Source of the DNA: Chitinophaga sp. YR627
Lineage (GTDB): Bacteria > Bacteroidota > Bacteroidia > Chitinophagales > Chitinophagaceae
Direction of reading: 5' to 3'
Length of the DNA: 64,000 nucleotides
Assembly: GCF_900114995.1 (NCBI RefSeq)
Contig: NZ_FOUX01000001.1
Location: 1,674,001-1,738,000 of the forward strand
A model generated the notes under the pieces. The model saw only the letters and a program-made list of their open reading frames with translations. It was not told the origin of the DNA and ran no database searches. The position numbers and the translations under genes were made by a program. Shown piece after piece: positions 46,001-54,647 of this stretch (position 1 is the stretch's first letter; the number at the start of each line of letters is the position of its first letter).

Positions 46001-46102
46001 GTTTTCAGTCCTTAGCGTATTGAAATAAGGCGTCTCTTGTTGTGCGCTAATGGTTTGGGTTAACATGATGATCGTTACCAGTAATAGGTAAGCTTTTCTC
46101 AT
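43049..46102 (-). CDS. Two-component sensor kinase with reg_prop propellers
   Basis: 1017 residues. A signal peptide (about 1-20, ends ISAQ) is followed by two seven-bladed propellers built of reg_prop repeats (DKRGFIWFGTEDGLNRYDG, ENGIIWIATEDGGLSAYDY, and so on) to about 640. A Y_Y_Y domain lies at about 690-765 and one membrane helix at 775-797. HisKA_3 follows with phospho-acceptor His820 in AQDLHDSVGS, then HATPase_c (NALKHA, DDGIGFD, GNGLSNIRHRASEM). It lacks a built-in receiver, so it signals to the separate LuxR-type regulator next door. Such sensors usually detect oligosaccharides in the periplasm. Confidence 0.93.
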   Translation of the reverse strand: MRKAYLLLVTIIMLTQTISAQQETPYFNTLRTENGLSHNKVNCILQDKRGFIWFGTEDGLNRYDGKYFTVFRKTPGDTTCISGNIISDLLEDENGIIWIATEDGGLSAYDYSQSPDKQFRQYRYTDGSEKSIPENHVNAIVDDQHGYLWVGTGNYRTRRFNKKTGEFSHPVKTGTTAILSLSMDAKDSVWVGRAGGGLLKINARTLKYSDDRRYDDLYAKLSHVSVTALFRDHNNDMWYGAWDKVLYHYDHVRKTEESFPYIPGKNSFPNDEVNAFAEDRNHCIWMGGRDSGLIVYDPVQHHFSHYRHQPFADGSIVNDHINDVYIDRNNIIWVATNNGISYHNPLYYPFKQVFLPRTGKDISIYDFYKDAGGRLWIGTNDGIFIKAPGKQSFEHRQLSWKGQPLSVTKFFQDSNGSFYIGTDYTLFVYDTLKKTLSTLPNTESDPVMKKLLSSRIVSIVKDTMGTHPVLIVSPYGHYLSYYDFTDQRWVTRSDSVHAILKKYNIRDNLIRKMYKGINGNIWLATTRHGLGDWPQKDGQQVKYLTGTSNEDVYDVLEGQGGHIWVSTYGGGLNYLDIHTQQVQHIPESSNLTEGLQTDKDGNVWMVCNGHIHKYDPAAKIYSCYDPPVLKKDGGVNGYMYKDDSGNIYVGGTNYYLSFQPEMISLINVEPAVYLTDFKIFNNSYSGLLQKQTIELDYKQNYFSIEFSAPEFSGDNIQYCYMLAGVDKTWNNVGKRNFAYYSNLKGGDYTFLVKASNWKGVFGSRVTTLHITIIPPFWTRWWFYLLCTLVIAAAIYLLYRYRINELLKRHAIRNGIAQDLHDSVGSTLSGISVYSEVAKIYNDQQKTEQLKELLNTIGHTANEMISEMSDIVWAINPKNDHVSSIVKRMESYAKPLCTARKIQFIFSCDQKIEALNLAMNQRKNFYLIFKEAVNNALKHAACSFIKVNISYHKNMLELDIEDDGIGFDHDAVRGPDVLTLSGNGLSNIRHRASEMNADLGIESEPLKGTYLKLSFPVT

Positions 46103-46137
46103 GATAGGTTCTTTCTCTGCTGATTTTGTTGCATCCT

Positions 46138-46145
46138 CAAAATTA
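46138..46145 (-). promoter_or_regulatory. -7 box of the sensor kinase operon
   Basis: Minus-strand TAATTTTG, a perfect TAnnTTTG, 36 bases before the ATG at 46102. Confidence 0.45.
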
Positions 46146-46242
46146 AGCGTTTAATAATATTAAATTGTAACCTGCTGTTCATTTTTTAAGCCGTCTACGT
46201 TAATTTGTTATGCGTGTTATAACATACGCTTTCCTATAATCT

Positions 46243-46273
46243 TTATCAGTAACGGATTTCATCGCATCTTTGT
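46243..46273 (+). promoter_or_regulatory. Probable promoter of the 2H phosphoesterase gene
   Basis: TTTA (46243-46246), 19 bases, CATCTTTG (46266-46273); one mismatch in each box. Confidence 0.4.
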
Positions 46274-46315
46274 TACACAGAATCGTTTAATATTGAGTAG
46301 AATTTAATATAGAAA

Positions 46316-46819
46316 ATGAGTAGTATCCTCATCGTTACAATAGAGATGGAAGAAGTGTATCAACGACATTTTAGTGATCTGCGCAGGAAATACTTCCCTG
46401 CGCATGCCAATTACCTGGACGCACATATTACATTATTCCATCACTTACCGGCAGGTGAAAGTGCAATTACAGCAGCGCTGGAGAAGGCGGCACAAAGAGC
46501 GCCTATGACATTGAAAGTAGCAGGGATTGTACATTTTGGGAATGGAGTGGCTTACAGACTGGAATCGGATGAGTTACAATCATTACATGCGGGCCTGCAA
46601 CAGGCGTTTGAGCCATGGTTGATCAGACAGGATAAACAAACGTTAAGACCACATATTACAGTACAGAATAAAGTGACGAATTTTAAAGCACAACAACTAC
46701 ACGAAGTTTTGTCGCAGGACTTTATCCCTGTTGAGATACAAACAACGGGTTTGAAGACATGGCGTTATTTGCACGGGCCCTGGAAGGCTGAAAAAATGTT
46801 CCCGTTTATAACACCATAA
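46316..46819 (+). CDS. 2'-5' RNA ligase-like 2H phosphoesterase
   Basis: 167 residues. The two HxT/S motifs of the 2H superfamily are present: HITL with His37 and HITV with His113, at the usual spacing of about 75 residues. Such proteins open or form 2',5'-linked RNA bonds or cyclic phosphates, sometimes in tRNA repair and sometimes against cyclic oligonucleotide signals. Which one this does is not shown. It is a lone gene, convergent with the GDPD gene; a large imperfect hairpin fills the gap. Confidence 0.82.
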   Translation: MSSILIVTIEMEEVYQRHFSDLRRKYFPAHANYLDAHITLFHHLPAGESAITAALEKAAQRAPMTLKVAGIVHFGNGVAYRLESDELQSLHAGLQQAFEPWLIRQDKQTLRPHITVQNKVTNFKAQQLHEVLSQDFIPVEIQTTGLKTWRYLHGPWKAEKMFPFITP

Positions 46820-46874
46820 TACTACTTAATGTAGTATATTGCTATTCCTCTTTGCTATCTCCTGAGGATAGTCA

Positions 46875-46939
46875 GACTATACTTATCTTCTCTTAGTGCT
46901 CCCTTTTTAACGTAGCATTAACGTAAGATAAGCATAGTC
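46875..46939. other. Large hairpin between convergent genes
   Basis: GACTATACTTATC (46875-46887) pairs with GATAAGCATAGTC (46927-46939), 12 of 13, with a 39-base loop that contains TTAACGTA twice in direct order. No T-tract. It could be an RNA structure or a degenerate mobile-element remnant. Confidence 0.4.
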
Positions 46940-46988
46940 CAACTACAAGATTACCCTCCTGATGGTCTGCAACTCCATCATTCATTAA

Positions 46989-47858
46989 CTATTTATGTAA
47001 TCCTTTTTTTCTCAGATAAGCCAGTAGCTTCTCAGGGTAGTTTGTCTGAATAGCGTTAGCGTATTTTGCATCCTTGCGTAACTGATCAAAACCACTGTTC
47101 GCTTCCTTTTCTTCCAGATCATCATACTTGCCCAGGGCATTGGTCCAGATCCTGGAACCATTACTGGTGATCTTTTGCATCAAACTATCGGAATAGAAAG
47201 AATCATCTATGTGAATAGCAGGGAATTTGCCCTGTTTTTCACCCACCTGCCATATCTCCTGAATCTCTGCCACATTGTGCGCACGCGGCATAATGGGGAT
47301 AGCAGAATTCCAGTCATGCAGCAATGGCGCATAACGATGATCATACAAAAAGAAGAGTACCTGAGACTCCATATGGTTCGCGACGATCAGCTCAATAGCC
47401 TGTTGTGCGGGTTCTTTTCTGCCTTCTTTAAAGTCTACGTCTACCATGATCTTACCCTTTGTCAGTTTCAGCAGCGCGTCGAATGTCGGGATCTTTTCAG
47501 TAGTCGGCTGACCATTATACAGTAATGGGAACTGCTGTAATTCTTCATAGGTAAAATCTCGTACTTTACCCGGATGACCTGTTACACGTTTGATATCCGC
47601 ATCATGCATTATTACGAGGATATTGTCTTTTGTCTCCCTGACATCTATTTCCGCAATGTCAATACCCTGAGCGATCGCCTCTTTTACTGCGGCCAGTGAA
47701 TTCTCCGGATATTTGCTATGCGCCGCACGGTGTGCAGTCACCATAATATGCTCGGGATGATGATAAAATTCATCCAGGATAGCGTCTACCGGTTGGGATT
47801 GTTGTGCCTGAGCGGATACTGTGCCTGCCAGTAACATCAGCAAAAGATACTGCTTCAT
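46989..47858 (-). CDS. Glycerophosphodiester phosphodiesterase (GDPD)
   Basis: 289 residues with a signal peptide (ends VSAQAQ). GDPD landmarks: TAHRAAHSKYPENSLAA, EIDVRETKDNILVIMHD, where the histidines and glutamates bind the metal, and KGKIMVDVDFKE. The enzyme releases glycerol-3-phosphate from phospholipid head groups. It is the last gene of the second FecI-FecR-SusC-SusD operon, 26 bases after SusD, so the imported material is plausibly a glycerophosphodiester or a teichoic-acid-like polymer; this is inference. Confidence 0.9.
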   Translation of the reverse strand: MKQYLLLMLLAGTVSAQAQQSQPVDAILDEFYHHPEHIMVTAHRAAHSKYPENSLAAVKEAIAQGIDIAEIDVRETKDNILVIMHDADIKRVTGHPGKVRDFTYEELQQFPLLYNGQPTTEKIPTFDALLKLTKGKIMVDVDFKEGRKEPAQQAIELIVANHMESQVLFFLYDHRYAPLLHDWNSAIPIMPRAHNVAEIQEIWQVGEKQGKFPAIHIDDSFYSDSLMQKITSNGSRIWTNALGKYDDLEEKEANSGFDQLRKDAKYANAIQTNYPEKLLAYLRKKGLHK

Positions 47859-47884
47859 ATATTTCGTCTGTTTTTAATGTTTTA

Positions 47885-49420
47885 CTAATAACCTGTGTTC
47901 TGTCTGAAATCGTTGGTGGACAAGTCTATCTGTTCCTGCGGAATAGGGCGTAATACATGATAGGCTTTGATATTAGCGGCATTCGGATTGTATTTGGCCG
48001 CTCTCTCCAGTAACTTACCAGTACGCGTCAGTTCCATCCAGCGGTCTTCTTCACCACCCAGTTCACGGGCACGTTCGTCCAGTATGGCATCAATATCCAG
48101 TTGCGCGGGACTAAGCTGCGTAAGGGTCGTACCTGCTTTAGCAGCCCTGTCTCTTACCTTGTTCAGCCATTTTACGCCCTCTGTATTGTTTTGTTGCATC
48201 ATCAGAGCCTCTGCTGCGATCAGATAAGTTTCGGAGAGCCGGTATACAAAGAAGTCGCGGAAACCGGAAAGGTCCTGTACGCTGGAACGGGTGGCATCAT
48301 CATGCTTTTTAATGCCCCAATGCATGTTATCAGTATTCGGTGCGATCGTGGAGGTCACACCCGGACTGATCGTCCATACAACGGTATCTCCGATCTTTTT
48401 CCCGGCCGGTAACGTGGCGGTGTTGTTATAGATCCAGGTATAGCGGAATGTGACGTCAAAGCGGCTGTCATTAGCTTCAAACAAATTCCTGAAGAAAGGA
48501 GTAGGGCGGAAGCGGGTATAAGGACGGCCACCTTGTGTCAGGTCACGCTGTAAACCGGCAAACTGGTCATAAGCGGGCGTAAAGAACGCATGTCCGGAGT
48601 TGCCCGGACCATTGTACAATGCATTGTTGAGATATTGTACGGCGAAAACGATCTCATTATTTACCTGGTTGCTGTAATCAAACACCGCTGCATACATGGA
48701 TTGTAATTTATTAGGGCCATTATTGATCAGTTCCAGGGCAGCATCAGAGGCACCTTTATAATCCTTCAGCAACAGATCTATTTTCGCCAACTGATGTAAG
48801 GCAGCTCCTTTGGTGACACGGCCATATTCATTGGTCGTCCAGCCCAGGTTGTCAACTGCAAATTTTGTATCCTCCTGCATCTTCCGCCAGATCGTATCTC
48901 TGTTGACCCTGCCGGCGTCTGTTACCACACCTTTGGTCTCATGTTCTGAATACACCACATCGCCAAACTGTAAGGTCAGCCAGTAGTAGTAATGCGCCCT
49001 CAGGAAGCGTACTTCTGCCTTGTACCGGTTTTTAAGCGTCGCATCCATATCCACCGCATCTATCTTGTCCAGCACCGTATTCGCAGTATTGATCCCGATA
49101 TAGCAACCATTCCAGATACGGCTCAGATAGCTGTTATTCGGATTGAAAGCAGTGGAATAATCGTCCATGAATTTATAGCTGCCATCCTTTCCGTGCTGAA
49201 AGAGGTCAGTACCCATTTCCGTAACGGTAAATCCCTGCTCAGAACCATATAACTGGCGGAGGGAACTGTATACTCCGCTCACGCCGTTATTGATACCAGC
49301 GGCATTACTGAAAATTGCTTCCGGGAAAGGTTTATAGAGTTGTTTTTCGTCCAGGCTACAGGAGCTGAAACCGAGTACGCCCGTCAGCAGCACAAAGAGT
49401 GTTTTGTATGTATTTCTCAT
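47885..49420 (-). CDS. SusD-like surface lipoprotein
   Basis: 511 residues; lipoprotein signal ending in GFSSC (Cys about 21). SusD/RagB marks: AAGINNGVSGVYSSLRQL, EVRFLRAHYYYWLTLQFGDV, FFVYRLSETYLIAAEALM, and an ERARELGGEEDRWMELTRTGKL block. Follows SusC by 19 bases. It binds the substrate at the outside face of the SusC partner. Confidence 0.95.
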   Translation of the reverse strand: MRNTYKTLFVLLTGVLGFSSCSLDEKQLYKPFPEAIFSNAAGINNGVSGVYSSLRQLYGSEQGFTVTEMGTDLFQHGKDGSYKFMDDYSTAFNPNNSYLSRIWNGCYIGINTANTVLDKIDAVDMDATLKNRYKAEVRFLRAHYYYWLTLQFGDVVYSEHETKGVVTDAGRVNRDTIWRKMQEDTKFAVDNLGWTTNEYGRVTKGAALHQLAKIDLLLKDYKGASDAALELINNGPNKLQSMYAAVFDYSNQVNNEIVFAVQYLNNALYNGPGNSGHAFFTPAYDQFAGLQRDLTQGGRPYTRFRPTPFFRNLFEANDSRFDVTFRYTWIYNNTATLPAGKKIGDTVVWTISPGVTSTIAPNTDNMHWGIKKHDDATRSSVQDLSGFRDFFVYRLSETYLIAAEALMMQQNNTEGVKWLNKVRDRAAKAGTTLTQLSPAQLDIDAILDERARELGGEEDRWMELTRTGKLLERAAKYNPNAANIKAYHVLRPIPQEQIDLSTNDFRQNTGY

Positions 49421-49439
49421 TTTCTGATCGGTTTAATGA

Positions 49440-52400
49440 TTAAAAGGATGCATTCAGTCCGATGGCATACATTTTCACCGCAGGATACATCGCACGGGTA
49501 CCATCTGATTCAAACTCCGGATCCTGTCCTTTGTAGGAAGTGAATGTGAACGGATTTTCAGCGCTGAGACTCAGGCGCAGATTCTTTAATCCTGCGCCAC
49601 GCAGCATCCTGGCTGGCAGTGTAAATGACAGGGACAGGTTTTTGATACGTACAAAGCTGGCATCGCGGTATTGGAGCGTATTACCCATGAATACACTTTC
49701 CTGGTTCTTGTCAGGACGCGGGTTTTCATTGGTCGGATTTTCCGGTGTCCAGTAGTCTACATCCAGGTTATTGTAACGTCCTGCAAGACGGTTGTTGTTA
49801 TTGTAAAACTGGGAGATGGTCAGGTAATGCTGTCTGGTGTTGATTACCGTTGTCAGCTCCAGTCCCTTGTAAGAAAAACGGTTGGTAATACCACCGGTCC
49901 AGGAAGGCGTTCTTGAACCCAGGATCGTACGGTCTTTATCATCCAGTACCTTGTCATTGTTGATATCCTGCAGTTTGATCATACCTGGTTTATAGCCATA
50001 GGTAGCAGCCTGGTCTTTCTCATTGGTCTGCCAGATACCGATCTTTTTATAGCTATAGATAGAGGTGATCGCTTCTCCGATAAACCAGCCATTACCGATA
50101 TCATCTCTGCCGTCGCCATAAAGCCGGATGATGTTATTCCTGTTGGTAGCGAAGTTGAAATCTGTTCTCCACTGGAAACCGCTTCTGGTTCTGATATTGA
50201 CAGTTGAAAGGGTTATTTCCCATCCTTTATTGCGCGTAGCGCCAATGTTCTGTAACACTTTTGTATAACCGGTGCTACCAGGGATACCACGTGTCAGCAA
50301 CAGGTTAGCTGTATTGGCGATATAATGTTCTACCGCACCGGAGATCCTGTCTTTAAAGAGGCTAAAATCAACACCTGCGTTGAATTCTCTGGTAGTTTCC
50401 CATTTCAGGTCCGGATTGGAAATAGTAGAAGGAATAAAGCCACTGGCGCCGGTATTGCCAAAACCATAAGGATTAGGCGCGAGTATGCTGAAAGTACCAT
50501 AAGGCGGAATACCGTTGTTCCCGGTCTTACCATAACTCAGACGCAGTTTTAACGCGGAAACAGGGGTTACACGCTGCATGAAAGGCTCGGCATCTATTCG
50601 CCACGCTAAAGCGGCGGATGGGAAGGATTCCCACTTATGACCTGCAGCAAATACGGATGATCCATCTTTACGGGCGGTGAGTGTCAGCAGGTAACGGCCT
50701 TTGAAATCGTAGTTAATACGCCCCATGTAAGACAACAGCAGGCTTCTCTGGTAATCACTGGTGATCCCTAACACCTGTCCGGCAGAAGACAGGTTATGAT
50801 AACTCTGTGTTTCATAAGGCAACTGATTGGCGGTCGTACTGGTGCTGCTCAGTTCCTGTTGCTGAGAGCTTTGTAAGAGCGTCACATTCAGGTGATGATC
50901 TTTCCCGAACATACGGTCATATTTCAGGATATTCTCGATGGTAACAGAGGTTAATTCACGGTCGGATACACTGGCAGCTGGCGTACCACCCTGGTTGGTG
51001 GTCGTCTGACTACCGGCAAATGCGCCGTTACGGTCGTTCTCTATCTCCGGACCAACATTCAGCCGGTAACTCAGGCCTTTGGTGATATCCCATTCCCCGT
51101 AAAGACTGCTGAAAATGCGGGTTTTATAGGTCTGATCGGTATAGTTCTTTATATCCATTAATGGGTTCACGCGCTGTCCTTCGTCGTTATTGGGACGGAA
51201 CAGCAGATTACCCAGACTGTCATATGCAACACCGAGCGGGTTATTACGCAGCATATTGTCAAAGACGTCATTGCTGACCGTATTTTCGGCGGAACGTGTC
51301 AGGAAGGAATAAACCCCGAAACGCAGGCTTTTGCTGACCTGGTGGTCCAGGTTGATACGCAGGGAGCCACGGGAATAATCCGCCTTCTCTACCACGCCGT
51401 TTTCCCTGTAATAGTTGAAGGATACGGCGAACTGTGTGCGCTCTTTGCCACCCGTTACCGATACCTGGTGATTCTGTTTGGAACCGGCCTGGTAGACGAG
51501 ATCCTGCCAGTCGGTAGAGCGACCTGTAGCAAGTGATTTCAGTGCGATATCGTCAAACAGGGTAGCATCCGCAGGATAGGCGTTATTCGGGTCATTCGTC
51601 CTGGCAGCTTCTCTTCTCAGTTGTGCAAACTGCTGACCATCCATCACATCCAGTTTACGCGTGATACGGGTAGTACCGTAATAGGCGTCATAAGACACGT
51701 TGGTCTGCCCCGCAGTACCTCGCTTTGTCGTGATCAGGATCACCCCGTTTGCCGCTCTGGAACCATAGATAGCGGTAGAGGAAGCATCTTTAAGTACTTC
51801 AATACTGGCGATATCATTCGGATTGATCTCATTCAGATTGACATTCGGGCTATTGATCGGGTCAGTACTGGCCAGGGGAATACCATCCAGTACGATCAGG
51901 GGAGAGTTGCCCGCGTAAATAGAACGCTGACCACGTAATACGATACTGGCACCTGCACCCGGCTCATTACCACTATTGGCGATATCAAGACCCGCGACCT
52001 TACCTTTTAACGCCTCTATGGGGCTGGAAACCGGCTGTTCTGCGATATCTTTTGCCTTCACAGAAGCTACGGCTCCGGTAACGTCACTTTTCTTCTGTGC
52101 ACCATATCCGACTACGACCATTTCGTTCAGTCCGCGGATATCCGTTGTCAGTGTCACCTTCATTTCTTTTTCCACGGACAGTTCCCTCGATTTGTATCCT
52201 GACATGGAAAACACCAGTGTTTCATCATCGTTTACGGTCACAAAGAAGTTGCCGTTCCCATCGCTGATAGCGCCTTTATTACTTCCTTTGATGAGAATAG
52301 TTACACCCGGCAATGGAACGCCATTTTCGTCGGTGATCTTCCCTTTTACCTTCTCCTCGTTGCCACTGATATCATTGGCTGTCTGCGGACGTTTAGCCCC

Positions 52401-52772
52401 GGCTTTTTCCATGATGATCACCTTCCCGTTACGGATGTTATAGGTCAGGGGCAGATTGCGCAGCAGCGTGGAAATTACGTCTGCTACCGACTGGTGTTTT
52501 GCATCTACGCTGACAGCCGTGTACGGAGAAAGCAGTTTCTCGTTGTAGATAAACAGGTAGCCACTTTTCTTTTGTACGATGGCCAGTGCTTCTTTCAATG
52601 ATTTTCTTTCGATGGTACAGTCGATCGTCTCCTTTAAAACAGGATCAGATGTTGTTTGCTGGTGGCCCGCAGCTGATAGTTGTGCGGCCAGCAATACGGG
52701 AATGATCAGGCAATAGCCTGCCTTTGCACGCCGCTGAATAAGCGACATGACGTTGCTGGTACAAATTTTCAT
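49440..52772 (-). CDS. SusC-like TonB-dependent receptor
   Basis: 1110 residues. After a signal segment (SLIQRRAKAGYCLIIPVLLAAQ) comes an STN domain (about 45-115; TIERKSLKEALAIVQKK), a carboxypeptidase-D-like domain (about 140-215; KGKITDENGVPLPGVTILIKGS), the plug (MVVVGYGAQKKSDVTGAVASV; SIEVLKDASSTAIYGSRAANGV) and a large barrel ending in AIGLNASF. The STN domain again implies signalling to the FecR in front. Energised uptake of an oligomer or organophosphate is inferred from the SusD and GDPD partners. Confidence 0.95.
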   Translation of the reverse strand: MKICTSNVMSLIQRRAKAGYCLIIPVLLAAQLSAAGHQQTTSDPVLKETIDCTIERKSLKEALAIVQKKSGYLFIYNEKLLSPYTAVSVDAKHQSVADVISTLLRNLPLTYNIRNGKVIIMEKAGAKRPQTANDISGNEEKVKGKITDENGVPLPGVTILIKGSNKGAISDGNGNFFVTVNDDETLVFSMSGYKSRELSVEKEMKVTLTTDIRGLNEMVVVGYGAQKKSDVTGAVASVKAKDIAEQPVSSPIEALKGKVAGLDIANSGNEPGAGASIVLRGQRSIYAGNSPLIVLDGIPLASTDPINSPNVNLNEINPNDIASIEVLKDASSTAIYGSRAANGVILITTKRGTAGQTNVSYDAYYGTTRITRKLDVMDGQQFAQLRREAARTNDPNNAYPADATLFDDIALKSLATGRSTDWQDLVYQAGSKQNHQVSVTGGKERTQFAVSFNYYRENGVVEKADYSRGSLRINLDHQVSKSLRFGVYSFLTRSAENTVSNDVFDNMLRNNPLGVAYDSLGNLLFRPNNDEGQRVNPLMDIKNYTDQTYKTRIFSSLYGEWDITKGLSYRLNVGPEIENDRNGAFAGSQTTTNQGGTPAASVSDRELTSVTIENILKYDRMFGKDHHLNVTLLQSSQQQELSSTSTTANQLPYETQSYHNLSSAGQVLGITSDYQRSLLLSYMGRINYDFKGRYLLTLTARKDGSSVFAAGHKWESFPSAALAWRIDAEPFMQRVTPVSALKLRLSYGKTGNNGIPPYGTFSILAPNPYGFGNTGASGFIPSTISNPDLKWETTREFNAGVDFSLFKDRISGAVEHYIANTANLLLTRGIPGSTGYTKVLQNIGATRNKGWEITLSTVNIRTRSGFQWRTDFNFATNRNNIIRLYGDGRDDIGNGWFIGEAITSIYSYKKIGIWQTNEKDQAATYGYKPGMIKLQDINNDKVLDDKDRTILGSRTPSWTGGITNRFSYKGLELTTVINTRQHYLTISQFYNNNNRLAGRYNNLDVDYWTPENPTNENPRPDKNQESVFMGNTLQYRDASFVRIKNLSLSFTLPARMLRGAGLKNLRLSLSAENPFTFTSYKGQDPEFESDGTRAMYPAVKMYAIGLNASF

Positions 52773-52896
52773 ACCTTTGCGCTGGTTTTAATTTTGATTA
52801 AATCATAATGAATCCAGCCGGGAAGATCAATATGTGATTGCAGTTACTGATTGATGTTTCCCGGTCCTGACCGGTAGCGACCCAATTACCGGTTTT

Positions 52897-53835
52897 TTAT
52901 TGCGATTGTTTATTGAACACGATGTTGTTCCCCTTCCTGTTGTAGGTTAAATTATTGGCCAGGCTCAGTACCTCCAATACTTCCTGAATGCTGTCCTTCG
53001 CTGCAAATCCTGCCGTTACTTTGTAGGCAGATAAGGCAGTGTCCGCAAAGGAAATATGTACATTATATTTATTCTCCAGTAATACGGCGATCATATCCAG
53101 CCTTTCGTTATTAAACAAAAGCTGATCTGTTGTCCAGCCGCTGATCGCAGCTGCTTCTACGGTGTCTTTTACCAGGTCTTTTATGCCTGTATACAAGGTG
53201 GCTCTTTCATCCGGCAATAATATCATGGCGTTGGCATCTCCATCCTGTGTGACGGCTACCTTTCCTTCCTGTACGCTGACCTGTATAAAAGGCAGACCGG
53301 CGTAAGAGCGTACGTTAAAAATAGTACCCAGTACTCTTGTATGTAAATGTCCGGATGTAATGATAAAAGGACGGGCAGCATCTTCTGTTGCATGAACGCA
53401 TACTTCTCCGCTGACAAGCTCCACCCGCCGTTCATTCCCTTTGAAAGTTGCCGGATAACGCAGATGACTGCCTGCGTTCAGCCATACGTCCGATCCGTCA
53501 GGTAGTTGCAGGTGATAGGGGATATTTCCTTCTGCATACAGATCCTTCCAGGTATGTTTGGGTCCGGATAACAGGAGATATAAAAGATAACCTGTTCCCA
53601 GGAGGAACAGTACGGCGGCGGCTATTTTCCATATCGGGATCATCCTGCGGATACGCGGTGGTTGCAGTTTCTCCCAGATTTGTTGCCGGGCTGCAGCAAT
53701 CTGTTCTTCCGGTACGCCCGAACGATTCTTTTCACTTTGGTTTTTATACCATGTCTCAACCCGTAACCGCTCTTCTGCGGTACATGTACCATCAATATAA
53801 GATTGTATTAATTGCCTGAGTGCCTGATTATCCAT
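52897..53835 (-). CDS. FecR-type anti-sigma factor
   Basis: 312 residues from the ATG at 53835; a start at 53847 is also possible. A cytosolic helical anti-sigma part, a membrane helix near 80-95 (IWKIAAAVLFLLGTGYLLYLL), and a FecR domain in the periplasm (HLQLPDGSDVWLNAGSHLRYP; FIITSGHLHTRVLGTIFNV) are followed by a C-terminal STN-like tail. It lies between the sigma gene and susC, the standard order. Confidence 0.9.
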   Translation of the reverse strand: MDNQALRQLIQSYIDGTCTAEERLRVETWYKNQSEKNRSGVPEEQIAAARQQIWEKLQPPRIRRMIPIWKIAAAVLFLLGTGYLLYLLLSGPKHTWKDLYAEGNIPYHLQLPDGSDVWLNAGSHLRYPATFKGNERRVELVSGEVCVHATEDAARPFIITSGHLHTRVLGTIFNVRSYAGLPFIQVSVQEGKVAVTQDGDANAMILLPDERATLYTGIKDLVKDTVEAAAISGWTTDQLLFNNERLDMIAVLLENKYNVHISFADTALSAYKVTAGFAAKDSIQEVLEVLSLANNLTYNRKGNNIVFNKQSQ

Positions 53836-53934
53836 ATAGTGCCGCACTTTCGTGTGCGTACATATAAATGACAGGGCAAAAAGAAGGAGGGAGTAGAGGA
53901 GGTGTATTAACTTAATGTTAAGCGATAAAGGCGC

Positions 53935-54504
53935 CTAAAAAAGCATAAAAATGAAATGTACCAGTTTGTGTTTGAGAATGCGCACTGCATTGCTGACCTG
54001 CTTTTTAACGGTATCGGGTGACAGGTCGAGGTGTTCGGCTATTTCTCTGTGGGACAGGGTTGCTTTACGGCTCAGTTCAAATACTTCCCGCATTTTTGCG
54101 GGTAGCAGACTCACTTCCTTTTCTATACAGGAAATGAGTTCTTTTTCGTTCAACTGTTCTATAGTGCTGGTATCTGTTTCTGAAATGAATTGGCGGAGGC
54201 TGTCAAGATGATGCTGATAGGAACGTTGACTGGAGATCAGGTTTAGTACCCTGTTGCGCGTACTGATGTAGAGGTATGCCCCGAGTGATCCGTTGATCCG
54301 GAGGGCTGCGCCTTTTGTCCACAGATTGGCAAATACTTCCTGTACCACATCCTGTGCATCCGCATCATTCTCCAGCATACGGTATGCATGCTGATAAAGA
54401 ACAGCGGAAAAGCGCCTGTAGATCTCTCCGTAGGCCGCTGTGTCGCCATGCTGAAATTCCCGGAATAATTGGTTGTCATCCCATTCACTTACTTGGCCTG
54501 ACAT
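53935..54504 (-). CDS. ECF sigma factor, FecI-like
   Basis: 189 residues from the ATG at 54504. The open frame reaches 54612, but that would cover the terminator of the peroxiredoxin gene, and a -7 box lies at 54531. Sigma region 2 (AYGEIYRRFSAVLYQHAYRML, then AQDVVQEVFANLW) and region 4 (LPAKMREVFELSRKATLSHREIAEHLDLSPDTVKKQ) are both clear. First gene of the second SusCD locus. Confidence 0.9.
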   Translation of the reverse strand: MSGQVSEWDDNQLFREFQHGDTAAYGEIYRRFSAVLYQHAYRMLENDADAQDVVQEVFANLWTKGAALRINGSLGAYLYISTRNRVLNLISSQRSYQHHLDSLRQFISETDTSTIEQLNEKELISCIEKEVSLLPAKMREVFELSRKATLSHREIAEHLDLSPDTVKKQVSNAVRILKHKLVHFIFMLF

Positions 54505-54530
54505 AAAGCAGCATCTTTGTTTACGTGGCC

Positions 54531-54538
54531 CAAAAGTA
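54531..54538 (-). promoter_or_regulatory. -7 box of the second fecI operon
   Basis: Minus-strand TACTTTTG, perfect TAnnTTTG, 27 bases before the ATG at 54504; supports that start over 54612. Confidence 0.5.
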
Positions 54539-54603
54539 ATAGGGCTGCCGCTAATTCTTATATTAAATAATTGTGAGCAGCCGGGAGGGAGGCATAGAAA
54601 AAA

Positions 54604-54635
54604 TGCCTGCATAGGGCCTTAACCCTATGCAGGCA
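54604..54635 (-). terminator. Terminator of the peroxiredoxin gene
   Basis: TGCCTGCATAGGG (54604-54616), 6-base loop, CCCTATGCAGGCA (54623-54635): a 13-bp perfect stem, followed on the minus strand by TTTTTT (crossing 54603-54598). 13 bases past the stop codon at 54648. Confidence 0.88.
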
Positions 54636-54647
54636 GTATGTAGTCAG

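Noticed and set aside
54505..54612. N-terminal extension of the second sigma factor
   Set aside because: It would run through the peroxiredoxin terminator and the -7 box at 54531; the ATG at 54504 fits better.
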